From Diploptera punctata (lineage: Eukaryota; Arthropoda; Insecta; Blattodea; Blaberidae): a stretch of 64,000 bases of DNA. The stretch spans positions 159,501 through 223,500 of the forward strand of contig JASPKZ010004572.1 in NCBI GenBank assembly GCA_030220185.1. Direction: 5' to 3'. Position numbers and translations under genes: made by a program. The first letter of the stretch is position 1. The number at the start of each line of letters is the position of its first letter. Positions 35,086 through 46,211 of the stretch are shown here, one piece after another. The notes below the pieces were generated by a model. It was given only the letters and a program-made list of their open reading frames with translations. It was not told the DNA's origin and made no database searches.

Positions 35086-35408
35086 ATGTGATGCTGTATT
35101 ATATATTTGCTTTATTTTATTTTAATAGGCTTATAACATATAAGGATCTGCTCATTTTAATGTTTTGGTTTGTTTATATTGTAGAATTTGTCATGTGTTT
35201 TCCACAGAAGTTCAAGGATTTAACTGTAATAATATTATGAAATCTTCATTAGGAAGAAACGGCTCATGGTAAAGAATTTGTGAACCAGAATTTGCCTTTA
35301 TGAATGATGAAAACCAGCAAAACCCCACATTCAAGTTGCTTAGCGTTATATTTGAACATTCCGAATACAATCATCAAACACCAATGGCTGAGCCAACACG
35401 TTCGGTGG

Positions 35409-35521
35409 TAATAATAATAATAATAATAATAGTAATAATAATAATAGTAATAATAATAATAATAGTAATAATAATAATAGTAATAATAATAATAATAATA
35501 GTAATAATAATAATAATAATA

Positions 35522-35580
<59 letters not shown>

Positions 35581-35590
35581 TGTAATAGTA
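35409..35590. repeat. (AAT)n microsatellite
   Basis: AAT units with interspersed AGT. The long poly-Ile, poly-Leu and poly-Tyr frames around here are only translations of this repeat. Confidence 0.95.
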
Positions 35591-35689
35591 ATAGCAATAA
35601 GAAGGCGCCGTAGGCCATGAATGAGATATGTGAGAAACATTGACCATGATTTGAGGGAGGTCAATTAAAGTGAAAGGTTGCAAAACAGC

Positions 35690-36174
35690 TCATGGCAGGA
35701 GACTGGGTGTTGACGAAGGCTGCCGTCGTTCCAGTGTCCTGTATACTGGAGCCCAAGGAGCTTATTTTGGCAGCTAATTATTTTGTGGATCTTTAATCCT
35801 AGCCATTTTTGGCAAGATGTGTTCTGCCTAAAAAAATCTATGGTTTCGTAAAATCAGAGGATATCGCCACACCAGAACAGGGAATCTCGAACTGCATTGC
35901 TGACGAGTCGAGGGTCGGAAGACAGAATGAGCCTTACTGTTCAAGGCGAGGGAATTTCGCATTGTTTTAGTGGTAGATCTTTATGCGGGAAAGTGTAGAT
36001 TCCCAGCTGATTTATGAACAAGATCCGCTCCACAGGATTCTGTCATCCAGCCAAAATGTGTTGGATGTCCCAAAGCACACCTTGCGCATGATCGCTGAGA
36101 GCAATGGATGTCGGTAAACGGCCCTGATCTTGAAGAGTATTGTCTTTTTCTGCTTGAGGAGAAGTGCAAGATTG
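35690..36174. other. Unassigned stretch
   Basis: No open frame or repeat with a second copy could be recognised. Short LINE-like words (gatttgagggaggtcaatt) lie just before it at 35648-35667. Confidence 0.3.
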
Positions 36175-36239
36175 GAATATATGGAGAGCTTATGTCTGCA
36201 CAGCCATGAACCTCCGGATTTGACAGTACCAGTGAGTTA

Positions 36240-36278
<39 letters not shown>
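36175..36278 (+). mobile_element. RTE-like LINE 3'-end scrap with (AAT)n tail
   Basis: atatggagagcttatgtctg through cagtaccagtgagttag equals the LINE 3' terminus, then AAT repeats to 36278. Confidence 0.8.
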
Positions 36279-36279
<1 letters not shown>

Positions 36280-36284
36280 GTAAA

Positions 36285-36585
36285 AAGTAAAGTGATCCCA
36301 CAACAGACCCGGAGGCCCTTGGGGTAGTAGGAGGTTAAGGCTCCCACTTTTTCTAGACAATCGGCACTTTATGTCAGCCGGGTTGTCAGCCCTGCGTGAC
36401 GGCCGCCTTTACCCCCAGAACAAGCGTCTGGTATTCATTTCCGTTAGAGGCTGAGTCAACCCCAGGGCCATAGTGCCGCCAGAGGGTTTGGGTCAGTTTA
36501 AAAATCCTGACCCCAACGGGACTTGAACCCTGGACCCTCCGGCTTGTAGCTCAGTGCCTTAAACACTACGCTACTGCGTGCCCCC
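36285..36585 (-). repeat. SINE-B, near full length
   Basis: The minus strand begins with a tRNA-like head (ggcacgcagtagcgtagtgt, B box ggttcaagtcccg) and ends aagtgatccc at the 3' side. It is flanked by (AAT)n on both sides. Confidence 0.85.

Positions 36586-36586
<1 letters not shown>

Positions 36587-36624
<38 letters not shown>
36587..36624. repeat. (AAT)n microsatellite
   Basis: Short run of AAT units. Confidence 0.9.
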
Positions 36625-36625
<1 letters not shown>

Positions 36626-36639
36626 ATTTTTTTATTTAG

Positions 36640-36842
36640 GAATATTCCACAATACAGTGTTTCTCCTTCAACCCAAAGTGATTTGTCGCCAGAGGTTCCT
36701 GTCTAAAGCATCTTCTCCCCTCAAATCTCTAGCTTCCATACTTCTCTTCACACCATCCATCCATCGTTCTCTAGGCCTGCCTCTTCCACTTTTTCCATTA
36801 GCTTTCCACTTAGGGATCTTCTCTGGTATTCTGTCTTCTTCA
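36640..36842 (-). pseudogene. LINE ORF2 extreme C-terminus
   Basis: The minus strand reads EKIPKWKANGKSGRGRPRER, WMDGVKRSMEARDLRGEDAL and DRNLWRQITLG, a well-known insect LINE C-terminal end. It abuts the 3' end of another LINE. Confidence 0.75.
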
Positions 36843-36892
36843 TAATCTTCTTCTTCTTCCTTCCAAGTATTAGGCCAAGGCCTGTTACGATC

Positions 36893-37324
36893 CTATAGAA
36901 AATTTTCCCTCCAGCGTTTGATAGGAAGGCTCAGAGATCTTCGTCCTCTTGGTATATAATTATAAACAGCTTTGGGAATCCGGTTTGAACTCATTCTTTC
37001 AAGATGGTGTTTCCAATTTAGTTGGTACTGTTTAATATATTCCAAAATTGGCGTAGTCTTCAATTCTTTTAAGATATCAGTGTTCCTTTTCCGATCCCAT
37101 CTGGTGTAACCCGCTGTTCTGCGCATGAATCTCATTTCACAAGCTGTTATTCTGCTTTCATGTTGTCTTTTTAGTGCCCATGCTTCACTACCATAGGTCA
37201 ACACTGGTCTACCCAAAGTGTTATATAAACGTAATCTGGTGTTTTTTTGTACAATGGATGGTTTCATAACTTGATTAATAATTTCCAAACTTTTATTATA
37301 ACTAGTAAATTTTATCCTTTTCAT
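36893..37324 (-). pseudogene. LINE ORF2 C-terminal domain
   Basis: KPSIVQKNTRLRLYNTLGRP, TYGSEAWALKRQHESRI, MRFMRRTAGYTRWDRKRNTD and NWKHHLERMSSNRIPKAV are the post-RT region with the YGSEAW motif and the basic GRRS...RW end. It is separated by a frame break from the RT block. Confidence 0.85.
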
Positions 37325-37477
37325 TCCAGATAGAGAGATAATATCCAGGATATTTAAATTGATTAGATCTCTCTAAAATTTTAATCAGGTGACATATTGT
37401 ACTTTGTATGGTGTCCTTCCTATGAAATGCCATACTTTTAGTTTCGTTAATTGATATTTTCATATTAAATTTGGCAC

Positions 37478-38302
37478 CTATTTTTGTAAATTATAAATTG
37501 ATCGTTGCAGTTCATTTTCGGAAAGTGCCAGAAGAGCTAAATCGTCTGCAAAAAGAATAGCATCGAGTTTGAGGTTCCTATTGATGGGTATATATCCCCG
37601 TTGTGTTTTCCTCCATTCGTTTATTATTCTATTCATATATATATATATAATGAAAAGCACTGGTGAAAGTCCACATCCCTGTCTTACTACAGAGTTGATC
37701 TTTTTCCAAGAAGATAGTTTGCCATCTTGTTTAACAGAGATTTCATTATCTTTATAGATGTTGAAGATATTAGTAATATATTGTTGTGGAACGTTATCAT
37801 CAGCTAAAATTTGTAATAATATATTTCTGTCTACTTTGTCAAAAGCCTTTATGAAGTCATCAAAGGGGATATGAGTTTCTATATTGAATTCCTTGTGCTT
37901 CTCTAATAGTAGTTTTAGAGTGAAGAATCCATCTGTACAAGACATACCCTTTCTGAATCCATTCTGCTCTTCTCCAATTATATTTTCATAAATTTTTCTC
38001 AATTTATTCTTAACTATATTAGCATAAATTTTATATCCAGAGTTCAACAAGCTAATTCCACGATAGTTATCTTTGATTTGGCGACTTCCTTTTTTGAAGA
38101 TTGGTATTACAATGGATTTGTTCCAGCTTTGTGGTGGTTCTTGTCCTTCCCATATCATATTAAGGAGAATAAGAAATCTGTCTAAAAATTTTTTAGTTGA
38201 AAATGTAAATAATTCCTGATTAATGTGATCTTCTCCGGGAGCTTTGTAACATTTTAAAAATTTAACGACATCAGTTAATTTATCTATAGAAATATATTCC
38301 AA
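37478..38302 (-). CDS. LINE reverse transcriptase domain (RTE-like)
   Basis: 274 codons are uninterrupted. Visible RT blocks are YKAPGEDHINQELF, NKSIVIPIFKKGS, NYRGISLLNSGYKIYA, EEQNGFRKGMSCTDGFFTLK, DDFIKAFDKVDRN (first catalytic Asp region), VRQGCGLSPVLF and ILFADDLALLA (FADD catalytic pair). In the block after SPVLF the usual FNIYMNRI is IIYIYMNRI because of a short TA expansion. The frame is part of a truncated element and is unlikely to give a working protein. Confidence 0.85.
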   Translation of the reverse strand: MEYISIDKLTDVVKFLKCYKAPGEDHINQELFTFSTKKFLDRFLILLNMIWEGQEPPQSWNKSIVIPIFKKGSRQIKDNYRGISLLNSGYKIYANIVKNKLRKIYENIIGEEQNGFRKGMSCTDGFFTLKLLLEKHKEFNIETHIPFDDFIKAFDKVDRNILLQILADDNVPQQYITNIFNIYKDNEISVKQDGKLSSWKKINSVVRQGCGLSPVLFIIYIYMNRIINEWRKTQRGYIPINRNLKLDAILFADDLALLALSENELQRSIYNLQK

Positions 38303-38529
38303 AGCAGTGTTATTAGAGGTCGGTATTTGTAATAAATCATCTTTTTGTGTCCATAAATGATGAAAGTAGGTAAGCCAAGATTCTTTAGATATACAATTTA
38401 AATGTGCATTTTCTTTTCAATCATTATTTAAATTTTTTAAAACTTTATATATTTTTGGTTGAGGCCTAGTGATATCATTTTCCAAAAATGATACAAACTG
38501 TTCCCAGCTTTGTCTATGTTTTTGCGAAC

Positions 38530-38721
38530 TTAATTTTTAGCTATGGCTCTCTTTCTATGATACTCTATTTTATCTTCATCTTTTTTTGTAGACAAGGATT
38601 TTTTGTATGCTTCACGTTTATCATCAATTACTTTTTTGATGTTTTCATCCCATATCCGTAGTCCTTTTTTTCGATTCAATTTAGTTTTGATACCCAGGCT
38701 TTCATTTGCTGCTTTTGTCAA
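38530..38721 (-). pseudogene. LINE ORF2 linker fragment
   Basis: NRKKGLRIWDENIKKVIDDK followed by REAYKKSLSTKKDEDKIEYH is the basic linker between endonuclease and RT of the same LINE. Confidence 0.65.
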
Positions 38722-38749
38722 AATACTTTGTAGAGCAAGCCATTCTTCT

Positions 38750-39188
38750 TCAATATTTTCGCCAACCGGTGTTTCTTGAACTAGACAATCTAATCTGCAT
38801 TTGTATAGCCAGGTAATAGTGGGGTCTTGGAAAAGATTTTACTTTATAAGTATGGTCCACATTTTCAGATTTTAAATTAATAATTTTACTTTTATTTTTC
38901 CATCTCGGTGGCATACGGATAGGACAAACAAGTAAGTAATGGTCTGATTCGATTTCAGGTCCTCTGTAAACTCTTGTATCGAGAACTATAGATGCTAATT
39001 TTTTATTACATAGAGCATAGTCGATTATTGATTTAAGACCCCTGGCTTCCCATGTATATTTGTGACTATCCTTGTGGTTAAATACTGAGTTCATTATTGT
39101 GAATTGATTAAACATGACAAAGTCATTAACCGTAAGCCATTTATATTACAGGTTTGCTCTCCATATGGTCCTACATATGAATCATCTT
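38750..39188 (-). pseudogene. LINE endonuclease C-terminal part
   Basis: NVGPYGEQTCNINGLRL-like sequence (39188-39130) leads into VFNHKDSHKYTWEARGLKSI, IDYALCN and ESDHYLLVCPIR. IDY...SDHxL is the end of the AP-type endonuclease with its conserved Asp and His. The N-terminal half is missing. Confidence 0.8.
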
Positions 39189-39189
39189 C

Positions 39190-39190
<1 letters not shown>

Positions 39191-39278
<88 letters not shown>
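39191..39278. repeat. (AAT)n microsatellite
   Basis: AAT repeats at the 5' edge of the truncated LINE. The poly-Asn and poly-Tyr frames here are translations of it. Confidence 0.95.
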
Positions 39279-39280
<2 letters not shown>

Positions 39281-39756
39281 TAATAACAATTATTTAAGTA
39301 TTTCAAAATAAACAGCACAACGTATATTTCAGTTTGTTGAAGAAACGTTTGGTTTGAACGTTGGAAATTTAACATACTCTGTTGACGGTGGTAATATGAG
39401 TTGCAAAGTAGCGGCGCGTCTCCCATCGAGACACATTTACACTCTGAATGATTAACAGAACATTGGGGGTAAACTTAAATGACGCGTGGAACATTAAAGT
39501 GTTTGTTTATGACATTGGAATGGAATGACAAATGTGCATACTGTCACGATATGCGTTACATAAACTCTTATAACGAGTTCTGTTAACGTTTTCTCTTCTT
39601 ATCCTATCGTGTTTTCTTTATTTTAAATCCTCCAGCTCCTCTTTTTATTTTGAATTTAAACAAGCTTTTCATTCATTTAACAATTTTTATTTCATCACAA
39701 GTGGAATATATGAGTTTTTTTGCTATTAATTTATTTATGTAATTTACTTTTCTTTT
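39281..39756. other. Non-coding stretch
   Basis: AT-rich, with no recognised gene or repeat. Confidence 0.3.
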
Positions 39757-39921
39757 TTGAGGAATTATACCCAATGGGTACAACTTACGACACGACATAC
39801 TCACGCAAACACACCCACTCCCAAGGTTGAGATTTAAAAATCCCTTACTCAGCCGGGAAACGAACCCGAGTCGCCGGAGTGGTAGGTAGGGACTCTACCG
39901 ACTACGCCACAGCGACGGACT
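39757..39921 (-). repeat. tRNA-derived SINE, third family
   Basis: The minus strand begins cgtcgctgtggcgtagtcgg, has a tRNA-like arm and a B box (gggttcgtttccc), then a body ending in the gtacccattgggtataattcc region. Only one copy is seen in the window. Confidence 0.7.
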
Positions 39922-39952
39922 GTAATTTACTATTTATATACTTTTTTTAGTC

Positions 39953-41000
39953 CACCGCTGTGGACTCGAGGTAGCGTGCTGCCTTGTCACGCAGCGGGCC
40001 CGGGTTCGATCCCCGGTCGGCACAGTTTTTCTGGATGAGGTTTTTATCGAGGGTTTTCCTCACCTGTAAGACAAATGTCAGGAAAACTTTAAGGCCCAAA
40101 CGACCCCCGAAATCATATGACCATCATCATTATCATAAGTAATGCCACGAGTGATTTCCAAATTATCGATAAATTCACGACTCACGAAGTGAGGAGTGAA
40201 TTTATCTAGAGAATTTGGAACTATTTAACGAATAAAATTAAACTGCTTACTAACAAATCATTATTTAACTATAGTTATTTTAAAATATTTATATATTTAA
40301 TGTAAACAGCGATGTTTGAAAACAAATGAGAAACGATAGGTACGCTTCATCTGCTTCTTTTGTTTGTCACTGCAACCAGATCATACTATGTATTGCGAAA
40401 GGAACGCAATATTGTAAGAATGCTCTCTAGTGGAGAAAAAATGAAACACATCAAACTGTATATTAATTCATTTCTGATGTCGTATGATGTAAATATGACA
40501 ATTATATTTTTCTGCATTATTACCTCGGAAAAAAATACATTTAAGAAAGTGCAAACAGTGGTTTCTTTTTTTGGTGGTATAATAAATTGCTACAAATGTT
40601 TTTATATTAACTCCTGCAAGCGCTATGTGTTGACATCTATGCACTATATATACAATCTGGTAGCCGTATTTGTTTGCAGGCTCAGTCACTGCAAAATAAT
40701 GGTCAGACCTGTTCAGAATATTAAAAATGAGGAGCTTCCTTTAATATGGTAAATTTAACACTGATAAATATTTCGTGAAACACGACTCTGATTGGTTGTA
40801 AAACAGAAATCATTGAAACGTGATTGGCCATTGACTCCCATTTGGGGCATGAGTTAAATAGTCATCACCATCATCCTCATCTTTCACCGGTGTGGGAAGC
40901 TACCACACCTACAATTCCCTAGTAAAGCTGCAAAGCATAGCATGAAAATGCTATGATTGCAGTGAAAGACCTGCCTTCGAGCAGCATTACTATGGATGGA
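39953..41000 (+). repeat. SINE-A split by a MITE
   Basis: The head and body run 39953-40135 (B box ggttcgatccccgg) and the tail resumes at 40862-41000 (ttcaccggtgtgggaagcta, ..tactatggatgga). MITE copy 3 lies between, so the SINE is older than the MITE. Confidence 0.88.
40136..40861 (-). mobile_element. MITE-like element, copy 3
   Basis: Reverse orientation of copy 2, with the 3' hairpin intact near 40150-40225. TCA (TGA on the element strand) stands outside both edges. The frame 40360-40752 is not conserved in the other copies and has no recognisable domain. Confidence 0.82.
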
Positions 41001-41424
41001 CGGATATTTTTATTCACAGAAAACTGTAGCTCGTTCAATGTACTCGTATATTTAAAAAATATCTGCTCACAATTTTACCGGTCATCATACTGATTCAAAA
41101 CATTAAATAACTATTTAAGGTTTTTGTTTGAATAAAATATTCCTAAAAATTGTGATGGGCGATTGGATATAATAGTCATATATAGCAAGTGCATATTTTT
41201 TGAGATTATGAAACGAGTGAATATTTATTTCACGAGTTTCATAATCGAAAAATTAATACCGGTACAAGTTGTATACATAGGTCCTGTATTATAGATTTTT
41301 AATTTAAATTATTTATTACACTTTAACATGTAACGTCATATTGGCCTTATTTATGTATGTTTTAGTAACACAATGATGTGATGAATACATACAACGGGAC
41401 CTTGCAATTATTCAGTGAGAAAAA

Positions 41425-41515
41425 CTAGAAAATAAACCTCAGTCAGGTTGGTAAACTCTTGGGTTTGAATCCGGGATCTCCCAAATACGAGCCTTAATCG
41501 CTAAAGCAAGAGCCA
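41425..41515 (-). repeat. Short tRNA-like repeat
   Basis: The minus strand ttagcgattaaggctcgtat...cggattcaaaccc resembles a tRNA head with a B-box-like segment. A similar sequence is at 60495-60595. Confidence 0.45.
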
Positions 41516-41594
41516 ATTTTGGAATTATAAAATATTAAAAATAATTTTAAAATTTGTAATTTTTTACTAATCTCAAGGTAATCTGTCTAAAAAA

Positions 41595-41925
41595 TTAAAT
41601 GACAGTTCTTAGAAAAATTTTTGGACCAAATAGATATGAACAGACAAGTGAGTGGAGAAGACTTCATAACAGTGAACTACATGATCTTTATAGGAAACCA
41701 GATGTAATAAGAACAGTTAAGTCTCATAGACTGAGTTGAGCAGGACATGTGGCATAATGAAAAAAGGGACATGTAAACTCCTTTTAGGAAAACCAGAGAG
41801 AAAGCGTCCAAGATGTATAACAAGAATGAGGTGCGAGAATAGCATTAACCGTGATTTGAGGGAAGTATATTATACAGGGGATGATTGGAAAACATTATTT
41901 CAGGATAGAGACGTGTGGACAGCTC
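41595..41925 (+). mobile_element. RTE-like LINE 3' fragment
   Basis: Colinear with the LINE 3' region (FLRKIFGPNRYEQTSEWRRL, HNSELHDLYRKPDVIRTVKS, LLGKPERKRPRCI, RENSINRDLREVYYTGDDWKT). It stops abruptly and runs into the RT part of another copy at 41926. Confidence 0.75.
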
Positions 41926-42279
41926 ATAAGGTTCGGATGAGATCCCAGCAGAACTGATAAAATCAGGGGGAGACACATTGATGGACAAGATACATAGGTT
42001 ACTTTGTATGCTATGGGAAAAAGAAGCTCTTCTAAATTAATGGAAATAATCGATTATCGTACCAATCTATAAGAAAGGAGATAAAACTGATTGCAATAAC
42101 TATTGGGTATCTCATTACTCTCAAGTTCATACAAAATCCTAACAAATATATTAGTATGCAGACTTACTCCCTATATTGATGACATTATAGGAGATCATCA
42201 ATATGGATTTAAAAGAAACAGGTCAACAACAGATCAGATTTTTAGTTTAAGACAGATTCTAGAAAACAAATGGTACTGT

Positions 42280-42633
42280 GGGGTGTAAGAGGTAGTGATG
42301 TGCATTCTATAACCTCTCCTACCTAATTCTCAACCTCACCTGCACGTGGTACACCCTGCTTTTAACTAACGAGGTAATGGGGACCGAGTCACGGCGGTAT
42401 AACCGTTCCATCAAATATGGAGGAAATTCCATATTTTGAATGCCCGACTAGAGGCTATAAGGTAGCAGCCCTACCACTAGTCTTGCTCTGTGGATGGCTG
42501 GTAACCAACCCAGGGGACTTCCTATTACTCGGAGAAACTTAAGCAAAGACTGGAATGATCACACTGATGATGACAAAGAAAGAAATATGTACAAGCAAAG
42601 GTATTCGACAAGGATGTGGACTATCTCCACTCT

Positions 42634-42665
<32 letters not shown>

Positions 42666-43464
42666 TAACAGAATAGTGCAAGCATGGAAACAAACAGTAA
42701 ATAGTGGAATTTCAATAACTAGGAATAAAATAATTCAAACAATATTATATGCTGATGATCAAATAATATTATCAGATTCCGAAGATAGCTTACAAATAGC
42801 AGCATATCAATTATTCAAAATTGCCAACAAATATAATATGACAATTTTCACTACAAAATCCAAAACAATGGAAATGTGTGGAAAAAACATACAACGGTTG
42901 AAAATTGAGATTGATGGAAAAATTATAGAACAAGTGTCAGATTTCTCTTACTTAGGAAGTGTATTTGCAGAGTATAAGAGTGACATTGATTCAAAATTAC
43001 AAAAATATAATAAAATGAATGGGGTAATACGAAGACATTTTGGTAAACAGATGAGGACAGAGACAAAACTAAGATTACATCACATCAAAAGCTGCTCTAA
43101 AATACGGAAGTGAAATTTGGATTTTAAATAAAAGAAACTCTCATAAACTTCAAGTAAGCCAAATGCGCTTCTTACGATCATTGTTAGGAGTTAATAGACT
43201 GGATCACCAAAGGAACACTTATCAGAGGAAAACTTGGAGTAACAAGTTTAAATGAAGATATACAAAGATACCAACAAGAATGGAAAAATCATCTGAGGAG
43301 AATGGCAAGAAATAGACTTCCAAAATTGGCATTCCAATATACCCCAACTGGACATAGGGACCAAGGAAGACCAAAACATCGGTGGAAAGATCAAGACCAT
43401 CTTCGCTAGGTTTACCGTACAGGCCACATGGCCTAAAACGAATTTGTTCATGATGATGATGATG
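42280..43464 (+). mobile_element. Internally deleted LINE (5' end joined to RT), 12-bp target duplication
   Basis: AAATGGTACTGT flanks it at 42268-42279 and 43465-43476. The first ~300 bp look like a LINE 5' leader (ggggaccgagtcacggcggt). At about 42590 this is joined to the RT block GIRQGCGLSPLLF, followed by NRIVQAWKQTVNSG, ILYADDQIILSDSEDSLQ and DFSYLGSVFAEY. The 3' end is aacgaatttgttc(atg)n. Endonuclease and half of the RT are missing. Confidence 0.9.
42616..43113 (+). pseudogene. LINE RT palm and C-terminal fragment
   Basis: It contains the YADD catalytic pair (ILYADDQIIL), then the thumb region KTMEMCGKNIQRLKIEIDGK and SDFSYLGSVF. The conserved FNIYMNRI block is replaced by an in-frame (YI)n run from a (TA)n expansion at 42637-42664. 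The frame stops after RLHHIKSCSKIRK, where a YGSE-type region follows in another frame. Confidence 0.8.
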
Positions 43465-44047
43465 AAATGGTACTGTATATCAAATGTACATAGACTTCAA
43501 AAAAAGCATAGGATTCAATTAAGATGGAGAAGTTATATAGTATCCTGCTAGAGTTCGGAATTCCTAAAAAGTTAGTCTTATACTAATGTGTCAAAATGGC
43601 ACAAAGAGTAGGGCGCGTGTAGACAAACAGTGTTCGGATACATTTGAAATTCACAATGGGTTAAAGTAAGGACATGCACTATCTCCTCTATTATTCAATT
43701 TTGTATTATAGCATGCCATCAAATCTTTGGAGAACGAAGAAGGCCTACAACTCAATGGTACAAATAGTCTGTTAGTTTATGCTGATGATATAATATTATT
43801 GAACGATAACGAGGAGATACTAAGGGCCAACAAGCACACTGTATTGAGTAATACTGAGAAATTGGGACTGGAAGAAAATATCAATACAATTAAATATATA
43901 TTCACTCATAGTAATGTGTTATTGTATAATGGAAATGGACAACTAATGGCAAATGACGGAAATTTTGAAGAAGTAGCTGATTTCAAGTATCTGGGAACAG
44001 TAATTACAAATATAAATGAGGTACTTACACTTACTTACTCACTGGCA

Positions 44048-44257
44048 CTATCGAACCCGAAGGTTCATGGCCGCATGGGCATAAGCTCTCCATACATCCC
44101 TATCCTGAGCTAATGCTTTCCAATCATTCCCTGTATAATCTACTTCCATCAAATCATAGTTAATGTTATTCTCCCACCTCATTCTTAGTCTACCAACTGG
44201 GCGTTTTCCTTTTGGCTTTCCTACAAGAAGCTTCCATGCAAGTCTTTCATTCCCCAT
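44048..44257 (-). pseudogene. LINE ORF2 C-terminal end
   Basis: WKLLVGKPKGKRPVGRLRMR followed by WENNINYDLMEVDYTGNDWK and ALAQDRDVWRAYAHAAMNLR. It overlaps the preceding block in another frame, so a single frameshift separates them. Confidence 0.85.
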
Positions 44258-44886
44258 ACGTGCAACATGTCCTGCCCATCGCAGTTTCGAGACTTAACTG
44301 TACTTATTATATCTCGCTTCCTATAAAGACCATGTAGTTCATTGTTATGTAGTCTTCTCCATTCACCTGTCTGTTCATCTCTCTTTGGTCCCAAAACTTT
44401 CCTAAGTACTTTATTCTCAAATACTTGTAAACTTCTTTCCTCTCTTAAAGTAACAGTCCATGCTTCGCACCCATATAATATAACTGGTAGAATAACAGTT
44501 TTATATATTTTCAGTTTAACGTTTTTTGAAAGGAGTTGAGACATCAAGAGTCTCTGTAATGCATAATAGCACGCATTTCCAGAATTGAGCCTATGTTTAA
44601 TTTCTTTGTGCATCTCATTCCTATTTGTGATTATTGTTCCTAGGTATTTGAATTCAGCCACTTCCTCAAAATTTCCCTCATTTGTCATTAGCTGTCCATT
44701 TTCATTATATATTGAATTTCTACGTGTGACCATATATTTAGTTTTATTGATATTTACTTCCAGTCCTAATTTCTTAGTGTTACTCAATAGTGTGCGCGTG
44801 AGGTCCTTTAATATTTCCTCGCTATCGGCCAATAATACTACATCATCAGCATAAACTAACAGCTTATTAATACCATTGAGTTCCAA
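44221..44886 (-). pseudogene. LINE RT palm and thumb
   Basis: INKLLVYADDVVLLADSEEI holds the YADD catalytic pair. The thumb follows: LGLEVNINKTKYMVT, NFEEVAEFKYLGTIITNRNE, KTVILPVILYGCEAWTVTLR and VLRKVLGPKRDEQTGEWRRL. The frame is open for 221 codons and then shifts to the C-terminal block. Confidence 0.88.
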
Positions 44887-45045
44887 GCCTTCCTCATTCT
44901 CTAAAGAATTAATGGCATGCTATAGTATAAAATTAAATAGAAGAGGAGATAGTGCATCTCCTTGCTTCAACCCATTCTGGATTTCAAAAGTGTCCGAAAA
45001 CTGTTTGCCTACACGCACCCTACTCTTTGTGCCATTTAGACACAT

Positions 45046-45591
45046 TCATATAAGTCTAACTAACTTTTTAGGAATTCCGAACTCCGGCAGGATACTGTAT
45101 AACTTGTCCCTCTTAATTGAATCATATGCTTTTTTGAAGTCTACATATAGTTGATGTACAGTACCATTATATTCCCATTTTATTTCTAAAATCTGTCTTA
45201 TACTAAAAATCTGATCTGTTGTAGGCCTGTTTTTTCTAAATGCACATTGATGATCTCCTAGAATGTCATCAATATAGGAAGTAAGTCTGCTTACTAATAT
45301 ATTTGTTAGAATTTTGTATGAAGTTGAAAGTAATGAGATGCTCCTGTAGTTGTTGCAGTTAGTTTTATCTCCTTTCTTGTAAATTGGTACGATAATTGAC
45401 TCCTTCCATTCATCTGGAAGAGCTTCTTTTTCCCAAATCATACTAAGCAACCAGCGTATCTTGTCCATCAATTTTTCTCCCACTGATTTTATCAGTTCTG
45501 TTGGGATCTCATCTGAACCTGATGCTTTATACATCTTCAATTTTTCAATCGCCATTTCAACTTCTAATGCACTTGGTTCTGCGACTGGCAT
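45046..45591 (-). pseudogene. LINE RT fingers region
   Basis: LKMYKASGSDEIPTELIKSV, EWKESIIVPIYKKGDKTNCN, NYRSISLLSTSYKILTNILV, ILGDHQCAFRKNRPTTDQIF and LYVDFKKAYDSIKRDKLYS are RT blocks 1 to 3, including the first catalytic Asp (YVDFKKAYD). A frame break at 45046 precedes the LSPLLFNF block. Confidence 0.9.
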
Positions 45592-45790
45592 TTCTGCTCT
45601 CTGTAAATTATCCTCCTCAATGTCCTGTCCTGCTTGTACATTTCATAGCTGATTAAAGTAACTTTTCCATCTATTTAATATACTCCTGGAATCTGCAATC
45701 ATATCCCCATTTTCATCCCGAATTATATTTGTTCTAGCCTTAAACACTTTCTTCTCTATACTAATTCCCTGATATAATTCTCTAATGTTC

Positions 45791-46180
45791 CTATTTTTTG
45801 CCATTCATTTCAAGATCATTAATCTTCTCTCGCAAATATTCCCTCTTTTTACTATTTAGCAGCTTGATGGTTTCCCGTCTAATACTACCCAACTGCTCTA
45901 AATGTACGTCATTTGGCTCGTGTAACCATTTAATTTTTACTAGCTTTCTTTTCTTTACAATGTCGGCACATTCCTCATCAAACCATTTCTTGTTTTGCCT
46001 CTTGTTTAAACAACCAATGGTTTCTGATGCTGACAATTTAATAGTATCTCTTATATCCTCCCATTCTTTATTTATATCAGTTTCTTCTTCGTTTGTCACA
46101 TTGTCATCTGAAGATTCCAGTACTTCAAATCTATTAGCAATTTTGATTTGGTATTCTTGCCGCATTTCATCATTTTTCAA
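45791..46180 (-). pseudogene. LINE linker region
   Basis: 129 codons: an acidic stretch (LESSDDNVTNEEETDINKEW), then SASETIGCLNKRQNKKWFDE, ECADIVKKRKLVKIKWL and KKREYLREKINDLE. This domain separates endonuclease and RT and is probably coiled-coil and basic. The same words allow alignment with the split copy at 12005-13100. Confidence 0.85.
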
Positions 46181-46211
46181 GTTTCTTAATTCAAATTTTA
46201 CAGAATCATCT

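Larger units (their letters stand above)
36843..39190 (-). mobile_element. 5'-truncated RTE-like LINE
   Basis: The minus strand carries the end of the endonuclease (to 38750), a linker, RT (38302-37478) and the C-terminal domain (37324-36893) in order. The 5' edge at 39190 meets an (AAT)n run inside the endonuclease, so about a third of the element is missing. Only a few frame breaks separate the blocks, so the copy is relatively young. Confidence 0.9.

Noticed and set aside
35300..35683. Long poly-Ile, poly-Leu and poly-Tyr proteins
   Set aside because: They are translations of an (AAT)n microsatellite on both strands. The same holds at 39094-39311 and 48834-49273.
40360..40752. 130-codon frame that might encode a small protein
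   Set aside because: It lies wholly inside a MITE copy; the other two copies have stops and shifts in the same region.
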